In this document: positions 34,201-45,594 of the stretch, in pieces
How the letters are laid out: every line of letters begins with the position of its first letter
Numbering within the stretch: the stretch's first letter is position 1
Assembly (NCBI GenBank): GCA_015680685.1
Contig: MNCI01022067.1
Location: 22,659 to 86,658 of the forward strand
From: Gnetum montanum
Taxonomy: Eukaryota > Streptophyta > Gnetopsida > Gnetales > Gnetaceae
Direction: 5' to 3'
DNA length: 64,000 bases
The notes under the pieces: model-generated
What the model saw: only the letters and a program-made list of their open reading frames with translations
Told to the model about the DNA's origin: nothing
Database searches by the model: none
Program-made: the position numbers and the translations under genes

Positions 34201-34712
34201 TCATGAAAATGCTCGATCGCAACAAAAGGCAGTGGCATGAACAGATCCTCTACGTTCTATGGGCATATCGTACTACGTGTAGGACAGCTACAGGCAGTAC
34301 GCCCTATGGCCTGGTTTACGGATCTGAGGTGGTGCTACCTCTCGAATTGCAAATTCCTTCTCTGAGAATGGTCATTTCCACCATTATAAATGAGGCTCAA
34401 CACACCGAAGCTCGGATAATGGATTTGGAGTCATTAGAAGAGAAGCAGATACAAGCTCTTGAGGCAATTGAGAAATATCAGGATAAGCAGCGACAAAAGC
34501 ATCATCATAATCTTCAGCAGCGATCGATCAAGAAAGGAGACCTGGTTCTCAAGGCTGTGCGTGAACCAGTAGGCAAGTTCGCTGCAAACTGGGAAGGCCC
34601 TTTCTTGGTGATCGACGCATATGGCAACGGAGCGTTCAAATTAGCAGACGTCAACGGCAATGAATTAGCAAACCCTATAAATCACGTCTACTTGAAGCGG
34701 TATTTCATCTAG
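31233..34712 (+). CDS. element C reverse transcriptase, dual RNase H, integrase; one in-frame stop
   Basis: The only stop is TGA at 32001-32003, inside the conserved WGTF-x-YTMMPFGL block. RT: LYQAGFIRAVDYSDWVSN, ICIDFRDLN, catalytic YVDD (32103-32114). A degenerate retroviral-type RNase H follows (32540-32900), then a second, archaeal-type RNase H (32985-33370) with LYFDGAST, NNVAEYEGL, VRDDSMLV and TDNTLADALA supplying D-E-D-D. Integrase: HEGLCGGH...CDTCQRH zinc-binding, WGLDIIGPI, TDNGPQFSS and QANGQAEASN, with exactly 35 residues between the second Asp and Glu (D,D35E). It ends in a GDLVL...WEGPFLV C-terminal domain. The two RNases H and YVDD are typical of Tat/Ogre. Apart from the stop the protein looks complete. 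Confidence 0.9.
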
Positions 34713-34740
34713 CAGCATCTACGGTGTCGACAGCAGGTAT

Positions 34741-35315
34741 GGCAGTACTCGTCCGCTACGACGTAAAACTGGCATCAAGCCTCCGCTACGACGTTAAACT
34801 GGCACTGACCGTCCGCTATGACGTAAAACTGGCATGCCTTGCATGCGTCCACCACGACGCTAAATTGGCAAGCTGTAACCGTCCGCTACACCGTAAAACT
34901 GGCAATGTTGTACAGGTCCGCCAAGACGAAAAACTGGCATCTTTTGCACACGTCCACCACGACGCTAAACTGGGAAGCTGTAATCGTCCGCTACGACGTA
35001 AAACTGGCAATGTTGTACAGGTCCGCCAAGACGAAAAACTGGCATCTTTTGCACACGTCCGCCACGACGCTAAACTGGCACAGGTACGTAGCCGTCTGCT
35101 GAGACGTAAAACTAGCACAGCTTTGTCCCTGGGTCATGACATAAAACTGACATCCACAGCATGGTCTGCTGAGACCATAAACCAGCCTTACCACTGTCCG
35201 CTACGACGTAAAACTAGCGCTTCTCGGTCTGCCCGGACTTTAAACTGGGACCATGGTCTACTGAGACTTAAAACCAGTAATGGTAGTCTTCCAGGACTTA
35301 AAACTAGGATGTATA
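34741..35315 (+). repeat. minisatellite in the 3' region of element C (~17 units)
   Basis: Units of 29-37 bp match GTCCGCTACGACGTAAAACT plus GGCA with growing divergence towards the right. A higher-order ~105-bp triplet (units near 34870-34975) is repeated once at 34976-35080. Tandem repeats in the 3' untranslated region are known for Tat/Ogre elements. An apparent 267-codon frame across it is a by-product of the repeats. Confidence 0.88.
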
Positions 35316-35443
35316 GACCGCTACCATGTTCAAGCGAGCGTGATCATTCTTGTACAGCTGCACAGCAGACGGGGTGGGATACTGAGATAGTACGAGTATC
35401 GCCACCCCACTGGCATCCTACTGATTCCTCGGTTAAGCAAAGA

Positions 35444-35694
35444 GGCATCTTATTGATCCCTCGGAGATGCCGCTACCACACCCGCCGCAGTGGTGGTACC
35501 TCTGGGAGTTTAACCTCGCCAGCCTGAGCTCCGACGAAATTCTCATCGGTAACGGCCTCGGGATCCTCGCCAATCATCGCTATCGGACGACCGGCCTCTC
35601 AGATTCATCTGGCCGGTTCTTAGTGCAGTCAGCTAGCTGCACTGTGTCTGATACCTTTTGGCGAAGGTATGCAGTGCCAATCGTCGGGATTGGC
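35444..35694 (+). repeat. array of seven short hairpins in the 3' region of element C
   Basis: Perfect or near-perfect inverted repeats: GGCATCT/AGATGCC (35444, 35465); TACCAC/GTGGTA (35474, 35493); CCGACGA/TCATCGG, one mismatch (35531, 35543); ACCGGCC/GGCCGGT with inner AGAT/ATCT (35590, 35611); AGTGCAG/CTGCACT (35622, 35637); ATACCTT/AAGGTAT (35651, 35664); GCCAATC/GATTGGC (35676, 35688). The last four are nearly contiguous. Stem sequences differ, so fold rather than sequence seems to be shared. Confidence 0.8.
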
Positions 35695-36356
35695 GGCTCC
35701 GCCCGAGTGCTCAGGCTCTTTCTTTATAGCCCATTCGCTCCAGCTCACATCGAAAGGCGTTTGTTTCAAGCACCTCGCCTCTTGTTCATGAGCAAAGGTG
35801 CCCTCTATTTCTTTTTGTGGTTGCAGGTTACTTGCCTTGGAGGATGTCGTCCAAAGGTACGTCCACCTGAGCGGTGAGGTACAACAGCGTATTGAAATGG
35901 CTGCTCAGGTTTGCCCGACCACTCAGCTTTACGCATCTATACCTCGCATACTTCTACCCTTAACTCTTGTTTCCTTCCTCCCCACCACCCAATTCCCATT
36001 CGCAATGTCTACATCCGCAAGTATTCATTTTCCACACACTAGTAGAGATATCGTAGAAAGTGATGCGCAACGCTCCTTTTGCACGCATTCCTGCTACAAT
36101 TTGTAACAGAGACATCTCAGATTGACGCGCTACGCTCGTCTGAAAGCATTCTTGTTGACATGAATAAATGTACATTTCACATCTTCCCCGAACCTGTTTC
36201 CAGTTACATCCCTTTATCTCCTATACCCGTTAGTCTTCCTCTTTCACGTGGACAGAGCAATGCTTGCGTAGCCATGGATAAACGCTATTCTCGCTTCTAC
36301 CAATCCGGTGTTTCGCATTCTTTGTCGACGTCCTTCGGGCACGCCCTCTAACCGTC
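35695..36356 (+). other. rest of the 3' untranslated region of element C
   Basis: No coding sequence or repeat recognised between the hairpin array and the polypurine tract. Confidence 0.5.
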
Positions 36357-36359
36357 AAC

Positions 36360-36368
36360 AAAGAGGGG
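36360..36368 (+). other. polypurine tract of element C
   Basis: AAAGAGGGG lies 4 nt before the 3' LTR (TGAAACACC at 36373), the normal position for the plus-strand DNA primer. Confidence 0.75.
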
Positions 36369-36372
36369 CCAT

Positions 36373-37828
36373 TGAAACACCGTGAAAATTGCGAGTCAGC
36401 CTCAGGCAAAGATTCGCAATTCCAGCAAGAACGCGCATCAGATTTGTTCGAAGGATAGGTTTACGCTCTATTACGCACGACAGCGTAATGAGCGTAATAA
36501 GCTTCAAGACAGTCGAAGGCAGAGTTCAGAGAAGCACAACAGGTCGGCACTTTTTCTTACAATACATGGATAACTTGTCTTTACGCTCGTTACGCGGCGG
36601 AGCGTACCATGGCATATGTTATCAAGTTGTACATTGCCTACGCTTCATTACGCGTAGTTGCGTAGTGAGCGTAAGTTATACATTGTTTACGCTTCATCAC
36701 GCGCAGCTGCGTAGCGAGCGTAAACCACACATTATTTACGCTTCATTACACGCGGTTGCGTAGCGAGCGTAAGTTAGGCATTATTTACGCTTCATTACGC
36801 GCGGTTGCGTAGTGAGCGTAGGTTGCGATGTGCCTACTCTTCACAAGCACAACACGCAAACAAGCGTGTTGTGCATTTTGGGCTTACTGCTTTTATTCTA
36901 GATTACGCTCATACACGCAACGCAACGCGAAAGAGCATAATACAGCCTGAATGCAGCCTACGCTCAGCATGTGCCTACTCTTCACAAGCACAACACGCAA
37001 ACAAGCGTGTTGTGCGTAGTCATAGTCTGACTTAAAAGATCATGCCAGCAGGGCCTGCAATATTCGGAATTCACATCATCAGGGTTGCGCCTTTTCCACG
37101 AAGCGTTGCGGCCTACAAATACCCCAGTTGACAAAGATACTAGGGGTTGGCAAAATTCGGGTTGGCAAATCAGAGAAGCAAAAAGCATATTTCTGAGCAC
37201 CAGAGCACTTAGCACTTTGGAGCAGAGATACAGAGAACAGCGCTTTGGCAATCGTGGGGATCATCACCTTACAGTTGAAGCAGAGCACAGTTCGCTTCGA
37301 GCACCGGTGACAGGAGTGATCGTTCTGCTGAAGGACTCTATCCATCAGAAACAAATGATCGGTAGACGTCAAAGCTTGGCCCGCCTTGCATCTCAGCTTA
37401 GCCCACGAGGTAGATCAGACTTCTGTTTAGACCGTTTTGCTTGTTGTTCTGTGCTTGTTTCACATCCTGTAATCGGGGATTCCCCAGTGTAATTTCTCAT
37501 ACGAAATATACATTTTAAGTCAAAGCGCAGATTTTGAAGCTCCGTGCTTCTCTTATGTCAGCCTTCTTTCATCGTGTTTAGCATTATCACTGTTGCAACC
37601 TGTCTACATCATTTTCCCCTCGTTTTACGACGCCTCAAATCAGATCGCTTTCTTTTACGCACGTTGCATCGTTTTACTGACTCGTAAGTCCCTATCTGAT
37701 CGACAAGACCGTTCAGGGCGCCGCGGATTCGTTTTTCCAGCATAGCCCTCGCGCGGATCCGTGGCTAAAACTGTGTACGCCGGAATATTGGTCGGTATTT
37801 CCAGCTGCCGACGTTTTCTGTCGTTACA
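36373..37828 (+). repeat. 3' LTR of element C
   Basis: 1456 bp, same length as the 5' LTR. Differences are scattered substitutions plus one replaced 47-bp block at 36828-36874 that copies 36969-37015, including an 11-bp-stem hairpin (GCACAACACGC...GCGTGTTGTGC). Confidence 0.93.
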
Positions 37829-37833
37829 TTACC

Positions 37834-39060
37834 CGTGCCTGAAGGTTACCTCTAATTAAGGCCCTTTCTTACTTCTTGGTTCTCCATCTTGCTCTACTCA
37901 GAATGGTAGTGAATATTTGTAGAGGCATTCTTGTTGCTTCAAGAGGATGGGTTGGTCAAATGTGTTGATGTGAAGTTACTGAATGTGGGTTGTTGAGCCT
38001 AGATTTGGAATGAGTTCTACTCAGTCACATTAACCATAAAACATACACAAGGGAATTTACACAACCTTGTTCTTGGGTTTCCATTCCATTCTCTCCTCTC
38101 CACCTTTCTTTTCCATTTTTCACCTCATTGCTGGTTTTATTATTAGTCTGTATCTTGGCTGATGCATTATTTTTCCTTGGTAATTTCTTATGGGTAAGTT
38201 TTTAACTCTTGCTTCCAAATGACATTCCTAGAGCCTATGGACTCTTTGGTTTATGGGTCTATTAGGGAATTAAGGGCATGAGCTTGCTTTGGGGAGGACC
38301 CACTGGCATTCCTTCTTGGTGCATTTGTTAACTTCTTTTCCTTAAACATTTCTTGCAATCAATAATTTTTTGTTTCATCCTTGTCTATGAAATCCATTTT
38401 ATTGGCATTTCCATTGTTGCTTTTTCTCCATATTTCTTATTCCTTATCTTTTACCATCCTATCGCTATCGGAGGTTTGCTCTTAGTCATGGGTGCCCTAG
38501 CACAATTTTTTCAATTTTTCCTAACCCCTAGACCTTAGGTAGTCACAAGTGTTAAAACTCTAGAATCAGTGTCTGCCATAATCACAACTCAGCCAATGCA
38601 CTTTACATCGAAGCAAGGTATCAACTACATTATGATTTATCTACCCTCACTCATTTGTCACTATGTTGTGTGTGCAGATAGCGATCATACAAAAATGGAC
38701 TAGGCCTGGAGAAAATACTCAGGATGGACCAAAACTAGAACATTTGTAAAAGGAGCAAGATTGGTGGCATGGCTATGGATAAACAACAGAAAGCACAATC
38801 TTGGCATCGGTAGCAACACACCTTATTCTTTTCTCTCTCTCCTTCTCTTCTAGTTGCCAAATAAGGTTAGATGTCATTTATGTATAGTGTTCACCTTTGT
38901 GGTCATGAACACTAATGTTGTCATGTATTGTATTGTTGATCCATTCACCAGGCACATTGAGTTTGTCACCTAGTTCCACCGTTAATGGTCATTCAGTCAA
39001 TAATCCCATACCTTCCCAATATTTTGTAAGGAACTTGAGGATGAGTTTTCATTTAGTCAT
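37834..39060 (+). other. element A post-integrase spacer, second part, with polypurine tract
   Basis: Non-coding. It aligns with 52655-53857 of element E (blocks GGGGAGGACCCA, TTAGTCATGGG, CTACATT...GATT). It ends in CATGGGGGTAAGA, the probable polypurine tract, right before the 3' LTR. Confidence 0.75.
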
Positions 39061-39067
39061 GGGGGTA

Positions 39068-39847
39068 AGATGAACTACAATATCACGTCCATGATATCGA
39101 ATCCAACCATGCGATGTCGGATACCCGATATCGCGGCTTGTCTCCTTGCCTCTAAATAAGTGGTGGCGTCCTTGGTTTCCACATTAGATAGTTAGTCCCT
39201 TAGCCAAACTCTTGCCATTTTTTCCCTCTAGAGTTAGAATTATTTTTGCGTGCCAGCAGTAGGAGTCATAGAGTGAACACATCTTTATTTGAGCATTGTG
39301 TACCTAAGCACACTTTATGTACGACAATAAAGATGAACTTTATGATAAACCTTGCAGCATTCAGAATAGATTAATTAGTGTTAATTATTATTTAATACTT
39401 TCCTAGTTGATTAATGATTTCTCTTACCCGACAACTCTCTTAGTTAAATACACTTAGTATGACCGCTTCGAGCATATGTGTAGCGCTTGGTAACCCAGTG
39501 ACGATTAGCATATGGTAATCCCAGTAGCATTGCACTAGTTCAGGATGTGTATGGCAAGTGGGAATGGATACTGGTGTTAGAAGTGATTACAACTTAGTTA
39601 ATGAGTAGTTAAATTAGATTAGTTACTTAGTTATCTCTCTCCCTCTCCTTACTAGTGCAAGATATAAAACACATAAAAGCCATAAAAATCATATGCCTCA
39701 AGCTTACTTAATCATACAACCATGATTAACCAACCCATTATTATTCCACAAAGGCACATAGGCACTTAGTCCTTGGAATTCGATTGGATCGTGCATGAAA
39801 CGCTTGTATTTGTATGATTGAGCGTAGGGGTACCTCGCCACTCATCA
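39068..39847 (+). repeat. 3' LTR of element A
   Basis: About 780 bp, ending CTCATCA, followed by the target duplication ATAGG. U3 has GATATCG/GATGTCGG motifs and a CTAAATAA TATA-like box near 39153. It groups with the LTRs of element E, not with the 5' LTR of A. Confidence 0.8.
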
Positions 39848-39852
39848 ATAGG

Positions 39853-40920
39853 GTTGCACACATCCCAAGAAATTGTATTAATGATGACATAGCATGAGTT
39901 ATGACATTGTTGCTACGATATCACAAAGCAACAAAAATTGACTTTATCACTATTTTATAGCTTATTTGAAATAGAAGCCATTATGTAATGTTTGTATTAT
40001 GCAAATCTTTCTTAACACTCAACACTTATCTAAGTATTTACATTTATTGCCCAACATTCAACACCACATAAAATGGTAGCTCAACATTCAACATTATATA
40101 AAATAGTAGGCCTAGTTACTATCATGTCAAATTTTAGTTTAGTTTTATTGGGATTTTTTACTACATAAAATGTCACTCTATTCATTTTGACTATCTTGCA
40201 TCAATCTTATTTCTTATATCTTTTTTAGTTTCTTTGTCTAATTAGAACATTGATCATAGGTAGAAAAACCATTTCCAAAAAGGGACTTTTGGATTTGAGT
40301 TATTACTTCTATTTTATCATTGTTTTATGTTTTATTGAAATTGTATTATATGTATTCTAATTAAAAGCATTTTAAATCTAAAGCATATCTCCATTTTTGC
40401 ATTTTAGAAGTAAGAGATAATAGTGAATTATGTTCTAATTGATATATTATTTCATTTATCTATCTATTTTATTCTTTCTATGGTGGATTTACCATTGATG
40501 CAAAGTTACTATTTGAATTTTTCAAAATTATATCAATTCCTTAATACATTACATGGAAAATGTAATTGAATTTGAAATTATAGTTCTGCTAAAATATAAT
40601 AAATTTTCTCAATTTCATTTATGACATAGATGTTTTTGTTAATTTAATATAAAAGTAGATAACCTAAGAATGCCATTAAATCTTCATGCTAAAATTGGAT
40701 GAAAGTGAAGCATAATGATAAAAAGTAATACTATTCATACTTTTGAGTAGGACAATGAAGGTGTTAAGGATTGATCCTAGATTAAAATCATACTTTCAAC
40801 TATTCTATATGATACCTATTTTAAAATCCACTAAAGTTTAATTGCATGCTTTGTTGGACCCCAAAAATTAGGTATATTAAAAGTAAAAAGTACAAAAGAG
40901 AGGCCAAGAAGAAACTTGTA
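39853..40920. other. sequence between the two retroelement nests
   Basis: The first ~80 bp may continue the decayed LTR into which A inserted. The rest is AT-rich with no gene seen. Confidence 0.45.
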
Positions 40921-41013
40921 CAAATGCAAAGAGAGAGAGAGAGAGAGAGAGAAGAAACTTGTACAAATGCAAAGAGAGAGAGAGAGAGAGAGAGAGAAGA
41001 AACTTGTACAAAT

Positions 41014-41058
<45 letters not shown>
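40921..41058 (+). repeat. compound (GA)n microsatellite
   Basis: Three long AGAGAG runs are separated by two copies of AAGAAACTTGTACAAATGCA, so a ~45-50 bp unit made of a GA run plus a unique spacer was itself duplicated. Confidence 0.92.
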
Positions 41059-41059
<1 letters not shown>

Positions 41060-41298
41060 AACATCAAAACAAGAAGGAAGAAAGGCTAAACAGAATTGGG
41101 AAATTTCAACATGTTTACTTTCTTATAACCAAACTTGACAACCTCTTCACAAGGGAAGGAAAAGGGAAAAAGGAATCAAACAAGGTCTTAGTTGAGAAGC
41201 AACAAAAGAGAAAACAAACAAAAGAAATATTTAGGGATTTAGCTAAAGCATCAACTATTGAATAATGTCTCCTTGAATTAACAAAGGGAGAACATTAG

Positions 41299-42150
41299 TG
41301 ATGAGTGGTGAGGTAACCATAGGCTCAATAATACCAATCAAAAGTGTTCACGCATGATTTGGTCAAATTCCGTGGATGGGACTAGTTGTGGTATCTAGAT
41401 CGCTAAGCTTTGCTCACAATTCGATGTCTTCTCACCTAAACTAGTGGTAGCTTTGTCATGTATGGTTTAGTCCGATGTGAGATGTATGATGTTATCTAAT
41501 TCTATGCTACTTATGATGACAAAAAAGAGATAAACTAATTAAACTAATGAGTAATGGAAAACAAGATCTAAACTAGCATATGGTGATGAGTATTCATTCT
41601 TAATTGTCTGTACATGTCTTGGACTTCATGAGGCTACTTCTGGGATTACCAAGTGTACGTCAATAGTTGTGCCAAACAATAAACCTCTGGATTACCAAGT
41701 ATCTACACTTAAATGTTCGTGATTAAGGCGTATGCATTTCACTTAATAATAGGAATAGTAAATAGCAATAAATGGAAATATTTAACTAAAGGAAGTAGTA
41801 AATAATTAACAATTAAAAGAAATAATAATCTAAGTGGATGCTGTAATGATGGGAATAATCTTGATCTTTATTTCTAGTCATGTAACATGTCCAAGTATGC
41901 CACACTCGAACAAAAGTGTCATATGATTACAAACATCAGACTACAAGCATGCATTGGGAATAACAAACTTTAAAGAGAAGAAACTAAAAACTAGAACTAT
42001 CTTCTATATGCTATTGACTACTCCCCATCCGAGCCCCCAAGTGTGATATTTATAGGCACACCTAGATGAGGTGATGTCGGGCATCTGATGTCACTTATTG
42101 GCTTTGACATTGTGTATCTGATGTCGAGGCCTTACAATGATGACTCATCA
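41299..42150 (-). repeat. 3' LTR of element D
   Basis: 852 bp, TGATGAG...CTCATCA. The inverted TATA TATTTATA is at 42047-42054. U3 carries GATGTCGGGCATCTGATGTC-like motifs, where element B has GATATCGCG. Confidence 0.88.
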
Positions 42151-42357
42151 TATGCCCACAACTAAATGAAAACTTTTCCTCGAGTTAAAAAAAGTGAGGA
42201 ACAAGTTCTTTAAAAAATATTTGACAAGTATGGGATTATTGATTGACTCAAACAATGAACAAAATAATCAACTCTTTGCATGCTGTAGTGGTGTAGTATA
42301 AAAATGGGACACATTATTACAAATCAAAACAAAACAAAACTAGGAAGCTCATGTGGT

Positions 42358-45055
42358 GCTTAGAGGTAGTGGCTTTTCCATTAGCTGCTTTCCTTTGTCA
42401 CCAAGCTGCTAGAATTTGTAATGATTAAGCAAGGCCTACAAATTTTGTTCCTCTGTCCTTGGGTTGCGCACCATCCAAGCTACTATATCGATGTGTGCTG
42501 GCACCAGCACATCCCAAGTACATGGAAGTTGTGGAAACATTTGATTCACCTTTACATACCATGCTACCAATTGTCGTCGTTCTTCCTTAAAAGCCCTAGC
42601 TTTATCTTTAAGCTCATGATAATTTGTCAATCTCTAAGCTAGGTTTGAGGCTACATCTTTTTGTCCATGATAATTGGCCTTAACCACCTCTAACTTTAAG
42701 TTTGCCACTGCAACTTTTGCAAAGCATTTTTTCGATCCACAAACTCTTTCTCATACAATGCATAGGTGGTCACCACTTGTTTCTCTAGCTCACTTTGGGA
42801 ATAACTTGATATTAACATGGCAAGGTTGGCATATCTAAGGTTGGCCAATGTCATGTACTCCTTTAGATCCTCTATCTATAGGTCCTTGTTTTTGACTTCC
42901 GCTTGTTTGACCATGGCATAATTGTCGAAGATGGGCTACCACTTAGGATTTTGCACTGATAGGGAGATGATGTGGGCTTTGGCCATCTTAATTTCCTTTT
43001 CATTAATCTATTTATACATGCCAACCTGGTTACAGAAGTGCTATTTCATTTTTTCATGCTTCTTAGCCTCATTTTTCCACGTGCTAATTTCAATTATTGA
43101 CTTTTGGTGAATAGCATGAACCTCCTCCATGGAGAGGGTTCTATTCTCTTGAGCCAAGCTACTCATATCCTAGTTGACCCACACCAGTTATTCTTGCAAT
43201 TGGTGGACGCTTTCTTCTAAGATGTTATTTTGTTTTTCCATAGTGGTCAACCTGGAATTTTCTATAGCAAGTTGTTTATTTTCCTCTTGGACACTGGTTA
43301 GGGCCCTTTTATACACATGAGATTGTGCATCTACAGTAGAGGCATTCCAAACTACCATCTTCTTCTCTCACTCCATAGTTGCTCTCTCCTTTGCTAGCTT
43401 GGTGAGCTCCTTTGTCCTAAATTGCTCTAGTTGGTCTAGTGTAACAAAATGGGCAAGATCTCATCGTTTAGCTCATAGGGTAGCCAACTCTTCTTGTAAT
43501 CTTTGTATCTTGGCTTCCACATGCTCTGCGTTAACTTCTGCCATGACCAACTTTCCTTTGGTGGTAATGAGGTCTGATTGAGTTGTAGTGACATCATTGG
43601 GGATGTCAAACAAAGTGTTCATTACTTGACCCATCTACAGTAATTGATCTAGCACATCCTCATGCACTGAGGGGTCATCAAAGTCTTGTCCAACATTTGT
43701 GCATCATTGGTTCCTACTAGATCCGTCAGGGGCACGACAAGCACATTGAATGACTCTTTGATGTGATCGGTGATCACCTCTACCATGCCTGCCACATCCT
43801 CATCTTATAGCATCATGACTATGGCACCTTCTCCAGTTTCCAATGTGACTTAGAAGGATGTGACATTCCCAGAGATCTGGCATGACCATTGGGAGCCTTC
43901 TCCTCCTACTCCTCCTAACTGTATTAAAATCTCTCCCCTCATTGGGTTAATTGATATAATGGATTGTACAACATCATCCATAACTCAGAAGAGATTAGCC
44001 TCATCCCTACTTCCCTAGCTAATTGTTTCACCGATTCTTTGCAGATGGCTCATCGAAGGTCTATAATCCTACAGTGATAATGGTGGTGGAGCTTGTGCTT
44101 GCAAATGCTGTTCAGGCTTGCATTGCATCTCTATCCTTGGCTCTGCCTTGTCTGCTTCTTGTTCTTCACCAAGATCTTTTCTTGGTGCTACATTTTTTAG
44201 GAGTTTTGTGAAGGAGGCATGTTGAGCCCTCCTAGGGATATCATTGGTGTATCCCAAGATCCAACACACTTGCACAACTTTTTGATCAAGTAGGAAAATG
44301 GAAGTGTTGGTCTCCTAACTTTGTTTCTTCAAAGCACTATTGGATTTCGGTGAAGTAATACTGGGGAAGGTTGACTACAAATTCTCTCATTAAAATGGCA
44401 CTTCCCTTGGCTGCATACATGGAAATTTGATTAAGCCCTTTCATGGAAAACAAGTGATATGTCCCAATCTTGAAGTAGGTTTTCTCCTCCAAAGTCATTT
44501 CATTGTATGACTTATCCTCTTTGCCATACGCCCGTCTCAACCATAATTTCTTTATTTTAGGGTCATAATTGGTTGAAAAATGAGCAACCTTAGCCCCATC
44601 ATTGGGTAGATTGAAAGTTGCAATAATGTCCTTGATTGAATAAGAGACGATTTTATGTTAGAATTGATTGACTTTGCCTAGGTACCATTCATCATTATCT
44701 AACAAGATAGGCCACAATGGGGATGCTCTGAGTTGAGTCTACATCATTTCTAAAGCAAACTCCATGAACAGACTGAAGTTCATCTCCACAATGACTGAAG
44801 CCAATGTGGACTTTTCCAAAGTGGCAACAAGGTAGTTAAGGGGCAACATGAGATGTTGTTCCTATTTGAGGGCCATAGTTCTACCGCCTCTCCTTGGGCC
44901 AACTGCCTAGTAGCAAAGGCCTCTTGATGAATGCTAAAGGACTAGGCCTCCTATTCAACATGTTCTATCTATTTGCCTTGCTGACCGTGGCCACCACTTG
45001 GGCGCTTAGTGGCTCTCTACAAGGGTTCACCCTGAGCACCTCTTTTTGGGGCCAT
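42358..45055 (-). pseudogene. accessory gene of element D, heavily decayed
   Basis: It starts at an ATGG directly preceded by TTTCAG, as in element B. Homologous segments: a basic N-terminus (MAPKRG-like), MTLEEKTYFKIGTYHLFSMK (44540-44337 region) matching the B motif LTMEERIYFKIRTYHLF, coiled-coil-like stretches, and KDKARAFKEERRQLVAWYVK near the end. Stops and frameshifts are frequent. Presence at the same place in two separate elements shows that the gene was part of the family's ancestor. Confidence 0.7.
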
Positions 45056-45594
45056 CTGAAATCAAGCAAAAACCAAGTGTTACTAAGGTTATGTTTGTTA
45101 TCATCAATTTATTTATAACTTATTCATAACCTTAGTTCATTAAGTTCATAATACATATGATTGCAGGGTTACGAAAATTCCCAAAAAGTATTTATCTCCT
45201 TTTATGACCCTTCAAAATTGGTTCCTTTTTTGTTATATGTGGCTTATAATAATGGTTATGGCCCCATGTGTTGGAAAAATTAGATTTCTGGCATTATCAT
45301 GCATGATTTTCCATTATAATTCCTAAGGTTTTCAACATTCTTATCCTTATGATACCTTCTGGGCGATAGCAAATTTCAGCAAATCGGTGCAAGTTTTGCA
45401 CACAAGCACCTCCCAAGACTAAGGTGAACACTCCAAGTTCAAATGGGTTCAAATAGCATGAAAATTAGAGCAATGGAGAGCTAGAGATCACAAGTGGAAG
45501 ATAGAAGTGTAGAGCTCTTAGTCATGAGAAAAAATTTCAACAACTCCCCTAGTAGCAAATAGTGGAAATGAAGTTCTGAGTACCGTAGTAGTCG

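Larger units (their letters stand above)
20866..37828 (+). mobile_element. element C: Tat-lineage Ty3/gypsy retrotransposon with an antisense gene, nested in A
   Basis: Two 1456-bp LTRs (20866-22321, 36373-37828) begin TGAAACACC and end GTTACA. The target duplication is TAACC (20861-20865) against TTACC (37829-37833). Order on plus: LTR, primer site, gag, protease, minisatellite, a ~4-kb antisense multi-exon gene, RT/RNase H, a second archaeal-type RNase H, integrase, minisatellite, hairpin array, polypurine tract, LTR. The dual RNase H, long non-coding 3' region with tandem repeats and gag style place it in the Tat/Ogre group. Coding regions are only lightly damaged (isolated stops and one frameshift), so it is much younger than element A. 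A 632-bp N gap lies inside. Confidence 0.92.
4198..39847 (+). mobile_element. element A: Athila-type Ty3/gypsy retrotransposon carrying two nested insertions
   Basis: The element starts TGATGAG and ends CTCATCA, flanked by the 5-bp duplication ATAGG (4193-4197 and 39848-39852). The primer site resembles the tRNA-Asp site typical of Athila, and RT carries FMDD, also common in Athila. Order: 5' LTR, leader, gag, protease, RT, RNase H, integrase, long non-coding 3' spacer, polypurine tract, 3' LTR. Gag is split by element B at 5800-14485 and the 3' spacer by element C at 20866-37828. Without them the element is about 10 kb. Many stops and frameshifts make it non-functional. Its two LTRs belong to clearly different sequence subfamilies although the target duplication is perfect. 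Confidence 0.88.

Noticed and set aside
34724-35527. 267-codon open frame on plus after the integrase of element C
   Set aside because: It is produced by the minisatellite with repeating Arg-Tyr-Asp-Val-Lys-Leu-Ala-like units. It has no independent start context and the unit length varies by non-multiples of 3.
40846-41265. 139-codon Glu/Arg-rich frame on plus and Ser/Leu frame on minus
   Set aside because: Both result from translating the GA/CT microsatellite.
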